In this document: one piece after another, positions 7,247 to 12,300 of the stretch
How the letters are laid out: each line of letters starts with the position of its first letter
Position numbering within the stretch: the first letter of the stretch is position 1
From: Lysobacterales bacterium
GTDB lineage: Bacteria > Pseudomonadota > Gammaproteobacteria > Xanthomonadales > Xanthomonadaceae
Assembly (NCBI GenBank): GCA_015655035.1
Contig: JAATFS010000456.1
Coordinates: 1 to 12,300 of the forward strand
Direction of reading: 5' to 3'
DNA length: 12,300 nucleotides
The notes under the pieces: model-generated
The model's database searches: none
Seen by the model: only the letters and a program-made list of their open reading frames with translations
Told to the model about the DNA's origin: nothing
Program-made: the position numbers and the translations under genes

Positions 7247-7266
7247 TGCGTTGCAATTGCAACGCA
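7247..7266. promoter_or_regulatory. Perfect 20-bp palindrome, probable toxin-antitoxin operator
   Basis: TGCGTTGCAATTGCAACGCA is a perfect palindrome whose near edge is 13 bases upstream of the antitoxin ATG. Ribbon-helix-helix antitoxins bind such sites as dimers of dimers and repress their own operon. Position and symmetry make this the likely operator. That it is bound by this antitoxin is an inference, and the truncated antitoxin may no longer fold well enough to bind it. Confidence 0.6.
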
Positions 7267-7356
7267 CTACCGCAGGAGGCCCGAAGGGCATCAAGCGTCC
7301 TTGAGTGAAGGGCCGGAATATCAAGCATTCTCCAGCATCGGCACCCGCGCTCCTGC

Positions 7357-7379
7357 CTCTCCCCCGGCAAGCGGGAGAG
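7357..7379. repeat. CT/GA-rich intergenic hairpin downstream of the aminopeptidase gene
   Basis: CTCTCCC (7357-7363) and GGGAGAG (7373-7379) form a 7-bp stem around a nine-base loop, and the purine-rich arm is extended by a further GAGAG. It starts about 30 bases after the aminopeptidase stop on the minus strand. There is no T-tract, so it is not a classical intrinsic terminator. From memory, similar hairpins are common between Xanthomonas genes; a genome search would be needed to confirm this. The remainder of 7267-7407 shows nothing else. Confidence 0.5.
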
Positions 7380-7407
7380 AGGGGAGAGATCACAATCCCT
7401 GTTGCAA

Positions 7408-10080
7408 TCAACGCTTCTTCTGCTTCAACCACGCCAGAATCTGCGGCAGTCGCTGCTCGCGCAGCTTTACCCGGGTCTGGATGCTGGCGATCACGGTGTC
7501 CGCGTCCCGGCGCGAAGTCGGGGCGAGGTACTGGTCGGCGTAGGCCTTGATCTTGTCGGCCATCATCAGGTTGTTGGCTTCCGAGCCCAGCCGCGGGTAG
7601 TAGCGGGCGCGCGAAGTGGAGTCGATCAGCGTGTCGACCTGTTCGCGATGGGCCAGGGCGAAGTCGAAGGCCAGTTCCGCGTGTTCGTCGGACACCGCCC
7701 GGATCATGCCGGCGCTGTTGGTGGCGCCGGGCTCGTCGGTCAGGGCCATGTCCAGCGCGCGCTGGGCCAATGCATCGTCCTTGGCAGCTCCCAGCAGCGC
7801 GTAGTACTGGTCGCGGACCATCGATGAGGTTTCCTTCTTCGCCAACTGGTGCAGCGCGTCCCAGGTTGCCGCATCAGCGCTGCGCGCGACCACGCCCAAT
7901 ACCACCTTCCGCAACTCGGGCGACAGCGACGCAGGATCGGCCTGGAAGGCGGCGAAGCGGCGGCGCGCCTCGGCAATCACCGTGTCATCCCCCATCACCG
8001 CCAGCAAGGCGATCAGGTTGGAACGCAACAATTTGACCTGGGCCGAATCGGCTTCGCGGTTGTCCCAGCCCAGCTTGGCGAACTCCGGCGACAGCCGCGC
8101 CACGGCGTACTTGCGCCAGGCGGCCTGGCCCTTGGCGTCGCCTTCGAACAGCTTGTCGATGTCGGAGAAGCTGCGAGCCACGGTCTGCCACAGGTCGGGC
8201 GAGCCGCCCACCGCAAGCTGGGTGGTCAGGTCCAGCACGTCCGCTTCCGGCTGCAGGCCCACCGATGCCAGCGCGCTGGCATCCATCATCACACCTAGCT
8301 GGTCGACCACCGGCAACTTGCCGAAGCTGGCGCTCAATGCCTTGAACTGCGCCGGGGCGTAGAGGGTGCGGTAATAGCCCTTCTGCCCGGCATTGACCAG
8401 CACCGGCGGGGCGCAGCCGGGCAGCTGCACGTCGGCCTTGCCGTCGACCAGCACACGCACTTCCTTGCCATCGCCACTGCGCACCGCCACCGGCACGTGC
8501 CAGCTCAACGGCGCCTTGCCGGGGCGATCGATGGTGTATTCGCCCTGCTCCAAGGTCACGGTAGTGATGCCGTCGGTGCAGCGGGCACTGGCCTTGATCA
8601 GCGGGATGCCCGGTTGCAGAGTGAAATCGTGTGCGACCTGGATGAACTGCTTGCCAGGGCTGGCCTTGTCGATCTCCTGCCACAGGTCGTCGGTGACCGC
8701 GTTGCCGTAGGCGCGCTTGCCGATATAGCTGCGCACGCCGCTACGCCATGCGTCCGAGCCGACGTAATCCTCCAGCATGCCGATCACGGCCGAGCCCTTG
8801 CCGTAGGTGATGCCGTCGAACGCCTGGCTGGCCTGCTCCACCGTGGCCACGTGCTGCACCACCGGGTGGGTAGTTGCGAAAGCGTCGCGCCCCATCGCGC
8901 CACGGCTGGTGTAGACCGCAGCGGTCTTGTCGATGTCCCACTCCGGATGCAGTTTCTGGCTGGTGCGGCCCTCCATCCAGGTGGCGAAGCCCTCGTTGAG
9001 CCAAAGGTCGTCCCACCACGCCATGGTCACCAGATCGCCGAACCACTGGTGCGCGATCTCGTGCGCGGCGACAGTGAACACGCGCTTCTTGTCGTACACG
9101 CTGGAAATCGCCGGATCCAGCAGCAGCGAATACTCGAAGGTGAAGATCGCGCCCCAATTCTCCATGGCGCTGAAGAACTGGCTTTGCCCGGGTGCCGCGA
9201 TGTTGTCCAGCTTGGGCAGCGGATACGGCACGCCGAAGTAGTCGTTGAATTCGCGCAGCACGTCGCGGCTGGACTCCAGTGCGAACCGGGCCTGGTCCAC
9301 CTTGCCCGTCTGCGCGATCACGCCGATCTCGGTGCCATTGTCGGCCTTGAGCGCGGCGCGCTCGAAGTCGCCCACGCCCAGGAACAGCAGGTAGGTGGAC
9401 ATCTTCGGCGAGGTCTGGAACACCGTGCGCTTCAAGCCGCCTGCGGTGTCATTGGATGCGGCGACGGGCATGTTGCTGACCACCATCTGCCCGGCCGGCG
9501 CGTTCACGCTCAGGTCGAAGGTCGCCTTGAAATTGGGCTCATCCCAGGACGGTACGAAGCGGCGTGCGTCGGAGTTCTCGAACTGGGTGTAGAGGGCGCG
9601 CTGCTTGCCTTGCGCCGTGGTGTAGTCCAGCGCGAACAAGCCATTGGCCTGGGTGTTGATGATGCCGCTGTAGTCGGTGGACAGCACGTACTTGCCGGGC
9701 GCCAGTGGCGTGTCGAAGGTGAACGTGGCGGTCTGCGCGGCGGCATCCACGGCAACCTGGGCAATCCGCGGCTTGCCCTTCTTGGCGGCCAGGGTGCTGT
9801 TGGAGAAACGGAGATTGGCAGCCTGCAGGACGATGCTGGAGGTGGCTTCCAGTACCTCAACATCGATCTTCACTTTGCCGTCGAATGCCATCTTGTCGGC
9901 ATGCGGAGTGATCTCGATGCTGTAGTGGCTGGGCCTGGCGGTGCGCGGCAGCTGGGTGGTGACGCCAGCCACGACCGGTCCTGGCGCAGTGGCGAGCGCG
10001 GCGTGGGGGGACTGAGCGGATGCAGCAAGGCTTGTGCTGGCCAATGCCAGCGCGATTGCGGTCACCAGAGTCTGGCGCAT
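7408..10080 (-). CDS. Exported M1-family zinc aminopeptidase
   Basis: An 890-residue M1 metallopeptidase that removes N-terminal amino acids from peptides. A signal peptide is clear (MRQTLVTAIALALASTSLAA, likely cleaved after ASA at residue 22), so it acts in the periplasm or outside the cell. The N-terminal beta domain includes YTQFENSDARRFVPSWDEP, typical of M1. The substrate-binding motif is SAMEN at 304-308, where most members have GAMEN. The zinc site HEIAH is at 340-344, with the third ligand E363 after exactly 18 residues in WLNEGFAT, and Y426 in GITYGKG matches the transition-state tyrosine. The C-terminal half resembles the ERAP1-type helical domain rather than the E. coli PepN C-terminus, so I do not use the symbol pepN. 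The start ATG at 10080 is preceded by AGGGA about six bases upstream. It is downstream of purA on the same strand but behind a strong terminator, so it probably has its own promoter in 10081-10270; I found no convincing one. Confidence 0.95.
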   Translation of the reverse strand: MRQTLVTAIALALASTSLAASAQSPHAALATAPGPVVAGVTTQLPRTARPSHYSIEITPHADKMAFDGKVKIDVEVLEATSSIVLQAANLRFSNSTLAAKKGKPRIAQVAVDAAAQTATFTFDTPLAPGKYVLSTDYSGIINTQANGLFALDYTTAQGKQRALYTQFENSDARRFVPSWDEPNFKATFDLSVNAPAGQMVVSNMPVAASNDTAGGLKRTVFQTSPKMSTYLLFLGVGDFERAALKADNGTEIGVIAQTGKVDQARFALESSRDVLREFNDYFGVPYPLPKLDNIAAPGQSQFFSAMENWGAIFTFEYSLLLDPAISSVYDKKRVFTVAAHEIAHQWFGDLVTMAWWDDLWLNEGFATWMEGRTSQKLHPEWDIDKTAAVYTSRGAMGRDAFATTHPVVQHVATVEQASQAFDGITYGKGSAVIGMLEDYVGSDAWRSGVRSYIGKRAYGNAVTDDLWQEIDKASPGKQFIQVAHDFTLQPGIPLIKASARCTDGITTVTLEQGEYTIDRPGKAPLSWHVPVAVRSGDGKEVRVLVDGKADVQLPGCAPPVLVNAGQKGYYRTLYAPAQFKALSASFGKLPVVDQLGVMMDASALASVGLQPEADVLDLTTQLAVGGSPDLWQTVARSFSDIDKLFEGDAKGQAAWRKYAVARLSPEFAKLGWDNREADSAQVKLLRSNLIALLAVMGDDTVIAEARRRFAAFQADPASLSPELRKVVLGVVARSADAATWDALHQLAKKETSSMVRDQYYALLGAAKDDALAQRALDMALTDEPGATNSAGMIRAVSDEHAELAFDFALAHREQVDTLIDSTSRARYYPRLGSEANNLMMADKIKAYADQYLAPTSRRDADTVIASIQTRVKLREQRLPQILAWLKQKKR

Positions 10081-10271
10081 GAGGATTCCCTAGATTGAAA
10101 GGCGCGCGCGCCCTGAAACCCAGGATGATCCTCTGACCGGTATCGATGCGACAGCGCCGGAAGTCATACAAGGGGCCAGGTGCGGCATAACTGCGCGTGG
10201 TGGGTCAGGCGTAGCCTCCGATACGACGAGGTTTCGTGGACCGATTGGCCAACCAAGCAGGATGAAAAACC

Positions 10272-10304
10272 AAAAAAAGAAGGCCCCTTGAGGGGCCCTC
10301 CTTC
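10272..10304 (-). terminator. Intrinsic terminator of purA
   Basis: On the minus strand, shortly after the purA stop, GGCCCC and GGGGCC pair around TCAA, and the stem extends outward through wobble and A-T pairs. It is followed by TTCTTTTTTT. The GC-rich stem plus T-tract is a textbook Rho-independent terminator oriented for purA, and it separates purA from the aminopeptidase gene. Confidence 0.88.
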
Positions 10305-10326
10305 ATTCAGCAGTTGTGCGATGCAC

Positions 10327-11619
10327 TCAGGCGAACGGATCCTGCAACACCATGGTGTGGTCGCGATCCGGACCGGTGCTGACGATGCTGATCGGGCAGC
10401 CGGCCAGTTCTTCCAGCGCGCGCAGGTAGGCACGTGCGGCGGCGGGAAGCTTGTCCCACTCGGTGATGCCGTGGGTGTTCTCGTTCCAGCCCGGGAACTC
10501 CAGGTACACGGGGGTGCACTCTTCCCAGCCCTGGGCGTCCAGCGGCGCGTACTCGGTACGCTTGCCACGGTACTCATAGGCGATGCAGACCTTGAGCTTC
10601 TCCATGCCATCGAGCACGTCCAGCTTGGTGATGCACAGGCCGGAGATGCCATTGATGGCCACTGCGCGCTTGAGTGCGACGATGTCCATCCAGCCGCAAC
10701 GGCGCGGGCGTCCGGTGGAGGCACCATATTCGGCGCCACGGTCGCGGATGCCCTGGCCCACGTCGTCGTCCAGTTCGGTCGGGAACGGGCCGCCGCCAAC
10801 GCGGGTGGCGTAGGCCTTGGCGATGCCCAGCACGTAGTCGATCGCATCGGCGCCAACGCCGGTGCCGGCCAGCGCGCCGCCAACGGTGGTGTTGGAGCTG
10901 GTGACGTACGGGTAGGTGCCGTGGTCGATGTCCAGCAATGCGCCCTGCGCGCCTTCGAACAGCACGCGCTTGCCCTGCTTGCGCAGGTCGTGAAGGATGC
11001 CGGCCACGTCAAACTTCATCGGCTGCACATACTCGCCGAAGGCCAGCGCCTCATCGAAGGTCTTCTGGAAATCCACCGCTTCCACGCCCAGGTACTTGGT
11101 CAGCACGAAGTTGTGATAGTCCAGCGCGGTGCGCAGCAATTCTTCCAGCTGCGGCGGGTAGTGCAGGTCGGCGATGCGGATGCCGCGACGCGCCACCTTG
11201 TCCTCGTAAGCCGGGCCGATGCCACGGCCGGTGGTGCCGATCGCCTTGCCGCCGGCGGCCTTTTCGCGGGCCTGATCCAGCGCAATGTGATACGGCATGA
11301 TCAGCGGCGCCGCCGGGGAGATCTTCAGGCGCGAACGCACTTCGACGCCGGAGGTTTCGAGCTCCTCGATTTCCTTCTGCAACGCGGCCGGGGAGATCAC
11401 CACGCCGTTGCCGATCAGGCACAGCGCGTCTTCGCGCAGGATGCCGGAGGGGATCAGGTGCAGAACGGTCTTCTTGCCGTTGATGACGAGGGTATGGCCG
11501 GCGTTGTGGCCGCCCTGGAAGCGGACGACGGCACCGATCTCCTCGGTGAGCAGATCGACGATCTTGCCTTTGCCTTCATCGCCCCACTGGGCACCGAGCA
11601 CGACAACTGACTGACCCAT
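10327..11619 (-). CDS. purA: Adenylosuccinate synthetase
   Basis: A 430-residue cytoplasmic enzyme that joins IMP and aspartate using GTP to make adenylosuccinate, the first committed step from IMP to AMP. The match is full length. The GTP/IMP loop GAQWGDEGKGK is at 9-19 with the catalytic D14, and GGHNAGHT follows with H42. GTTGRGIGPAYEDK, FEGAQGALLDIDHGTYPYVT, STGRPRRCGWMD and GPDRDHTMVL come in the expected order. The ATG at 11619 is chosen because it begins the conserved MGQSVVVLGAQWGDEG and has AGGAG nine bases upstream; the frame stays open to 12195 but that extension is not PurA-like. It follows hflC and DUF2065 on the same strand, as in many gammaproteobacteria, with a hairpin between, so it may be transcribed from its own promoter in the 11620-11745 leader. 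Confidence 0.98.
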   Translation of the reverse strand: MGQSVVVLGAQWGDEGKGKIVDLLTEEIGAVVRFQGGHNAGHTLVINGKKTVLHLIPSGILREDALCLIGNGVVISPAALQKEIEELETSGVEVRSRLKISPAAPLIMPYHIALDQAREKAAGGKAIGTTGRGIGPAYEDKVARRGIRIADLHYPPQLEELLRTALDYHNFVLTKYLGVEAVDFQKTFDEALAFGEYVQPMKFDVAGILHDLRKQGKRVLFEGAQGALLDIDHGTYPYVTSSNTTVGGALAGTGVGADAIDYVLGIAKAYATRVGGGPFPTELDDDVGQGIRDRGAEYGASTGRPRRCGWMDIVALKRAVAINGISGLCITKLDVLDGMEKLKVCIAYEYRGKRTEYAPLDAQGWEECTPVYLEFPGWNENTHGITEWDKLPAAARAYLRALEELAGCPISIVSTGPDRDHTMVLQDPFA

Positions 11620-11745
11620 GACGGGTAACTCCTGAGTTTTCTGCGGCCATCGGGGCCACGGGAAGGGACCGTGCACGGGCGGCAGGCGGCACCTTGGGCG
11701 AAGACTCCATCGGGGAGCTTCAGGCGACGAATGGCTCTTACACGG

Positions 11746-11792
11746 AAAAAGCCGGACGGCTGCTCTGGAAGGAGCAAGCCCGGCCGGCTTTT
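11746..11792. terminator. Hairpin with T-tracts on both strands between DUF2065 and purA
   Basis: AAAAGCCGG (11747-11755) pairs with CCGGCTTTT (11784-11792), with an inner stem TGCTC/GAGCA (11761-11765 with 11772-11776). On the minus strand the outer stem ends in CTTTTT, giving an intrinsic terminator for the hflC/DUF2065 unit. The plus strand also ends in TTTT. It lies about 80 bases after the DUF2065 stop and 127 bases before the purA start, so it could alternatively be an attenuator in a purA leader. Confidence 0.65.
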
Positions 11793-11872
11793 GTGCATTA
11801 TCCGGGTTTCGGGTGGCGGGGACTACCCCCAAAACCTTAACGTGACCGGGCAGCCCGCTTCCCCGCCCCGGC

Positions 11873-12058
11873 TCAGTGGCGCACCAGCCACAGCCCGGCC
11901 AGTCCCAGCACCAGGGCGACGCCACCGAATGCCCGCAACTGCTGGCCCTGGAGCTGCAACAACTGCTCGGCCATGCGCTTCCACTGGTAAGGCACGGCAA
12001 ACAGGAACAGGCCTTCCAGAACAGCGACCAGACAGAGGGCGGCGAGGAAATCGTGCAT
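11873..12058 (-). CDS. DUF2065 family small membrane protein (YjeT-like)
   Basis: A 61-residue protein of the DUF2065 family, whose E. coli member YjeT also lies between hflC and purA. It has two hydrophobic stretches, residues 4-23 (FLAALCLVAVLEGLFLFAVP) and 44-59 (FGGVALVLGLAGLWLV), joined by a basic, glutamine-rich linker. This suggests a small two-helix inner-membrane protein. The length is normal for the family. The start ATG at 12058 has only a weak AAGG nine bases upstream. Its molecular role is unknown; position suggests a link with the HflKC membrane complex, but the sequence does not show one. The identification rests on size, hydrophobic pattern and gene order together. Confidence 0.85.
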   Translation of the reverse strand: MHDFLAALCLVAVLEGLFLFAVPYQWKRMAEQLLQLQGQQLRAFGGVALVLGLAGLWLVRH

Positions 12059-12180
12059 CGGCTTGGCCTTGTGATTGGCGACGGTGGCGGGATCGGCGCC
12101 AGAGACGTCAGAGATGGCCGTGCTTCGCCCTGCCGCTTCCCGACGGGGAAAGCGCTTATTGGAACGAGACAGGCTTCAAA

Positions 12181-12211
12181 CGACTGCGCCCGCACAGGGC
12201 GGGCGCAGTCG
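12181..12211. terminator. Strong GC-rich hairpin after hflC
   Basis: CGACTGCGCCCG (12181-12192) and CGGGCGCAGTCG (12200-12211) form a perfect 12-bp stem with a seven-base loop, 32 bases after the hflC stop on the minus strand. Only TTTG follows the stem on that strand, so if it terminates it does so without a proper T-tract. It could instead protect the 3' end of the hflKC message. Confidence 0.55.
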
Positions 12212-12243
12212 GACTGGCAACGATCGGGAGGGCAACTACCGGC

Positions 12244-12300
12244 TTACCGATCGCTCTTGAGGTACTGCAGGAACGGATCGTTCTTGTCCAGCACGATCAC
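12244..12300 (-). CDS. hflC: HflC, C-terminal end (partial)
   Basis: Only the last 18 codons and the TAA stop (12244-12246) are inside the window, reading VIVLDKNDPFLQYLKSDR. The assignment rests on the order hflK-hflC-DUF2065-purA known from gammaproteobacteria and on the tail resembling HflC C-termini, which end in a short stretch of the form D-x-D/N-x-F-x-x-Y/F. HflC and HflK form a membrane prohibitin-like complex that modulates the FtsH protease. The fragment is too short to prove the identity by sequence alone. Confidence 0.65.
   Translation of the reverse strand: MIVLDKNDPFLQYLKSDR

Noticed and set aside
7184..7543. Short plus-strand frames across the toxin-antitoxin promoter and the aminopeptidase end
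   Set aside because: They cross the palindrome and hairpin, show no family resemblance and lack a ribosome binding site.
8497..10098. 533-codon plus-strand frame opposite the aminopeptidase
   Set aside because: Antisense to a full-length M1 enzyme and shows no recognisable domain.
10100..10260. Possible promoter for the aminopeptidase gene
   Set aside because: Several TTG and TAT-like hexamers occur, but no pair with acceptable spacing stood out.
10180..11610. 476-codon plus-strand frame opposite purA
   Set aside because: Antisense to a full-length PurA; no ribosome binding site or domain seen.
11620..12195. Upstream extension of the PurA frame to about 622 residues
   Set aside because: The added sequence is not PurA-like, crosses a terminator hairpin and overlaps the DUF2065 gene in another frame.

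Overview
The window is GC-rich chromosomal DNA from a gammaproteobacterium, most probably Xanthomonas or a close relative. The clues are the GC-rich codon use, the gene order hflC – DUF2065 – purA (the same order as E. coli hflC-yjeT-purA), a secreted GH92 mannosidase, and a CT/GA-rich intergenic hairpin of a type I recall from xanthomonads. The genus is an inference from gene content; no marker gene is present.

Left part (1-2155): two minus-strand genes that look like DNA repair functions. An AlkB-like 2-oxoglutarate/Fe(II) dioxygenase (1353-1970) lies upstream of a UvrA-like ABC ATPase (start at 1265, running off the left edge). The UvrA-like protein is a short form with no room for the UvrB-binding region. 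A divergent plus-strand gene (2156-4513) encodes an exported GH92 alpha-mannosidase.

Middle part (4514-7407): a segment with visibly lower GC than its flanks, and the accessory part of the window. It holds one large plus-strand gene (4722-6551) for a PD-(D/E)XK-like nuclease fused to an SF1 helicase of the DUF2075/Schlafen group 3 type, a candidate stand-alone defence or nucleic-acid processing enzyme. Convergent to it is a minus-strand RelE/ParE-type toxin-antitoxin locus. The toxin frame is intact, but the ribbon-helix-helix antitoxin has an in-frame TAA at codon 34 and reads on past its expected end into the toxin. A perfect 20-bp palindrome just upstream of the antitoxin start is the probable operator.

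Right part (7408-12300): housekeeping genes, all on the minus strand. They are, in transcription order from the right edge, the C-terminal end of HflC, a small two-helix membrane protein (DUF2065), adenylosuccinate synthetase (purA), and an exported M1-family aminopeptidase. A strong intrinsic terminator follows purA, and two further hairpins separate hflC from DUF2065 and DUF2065 from purA, so these are probably several transcription units. No tRNA, rRNA, CRISPR array or transposase was seen. No gene-free stretch exceeds 300 bases.
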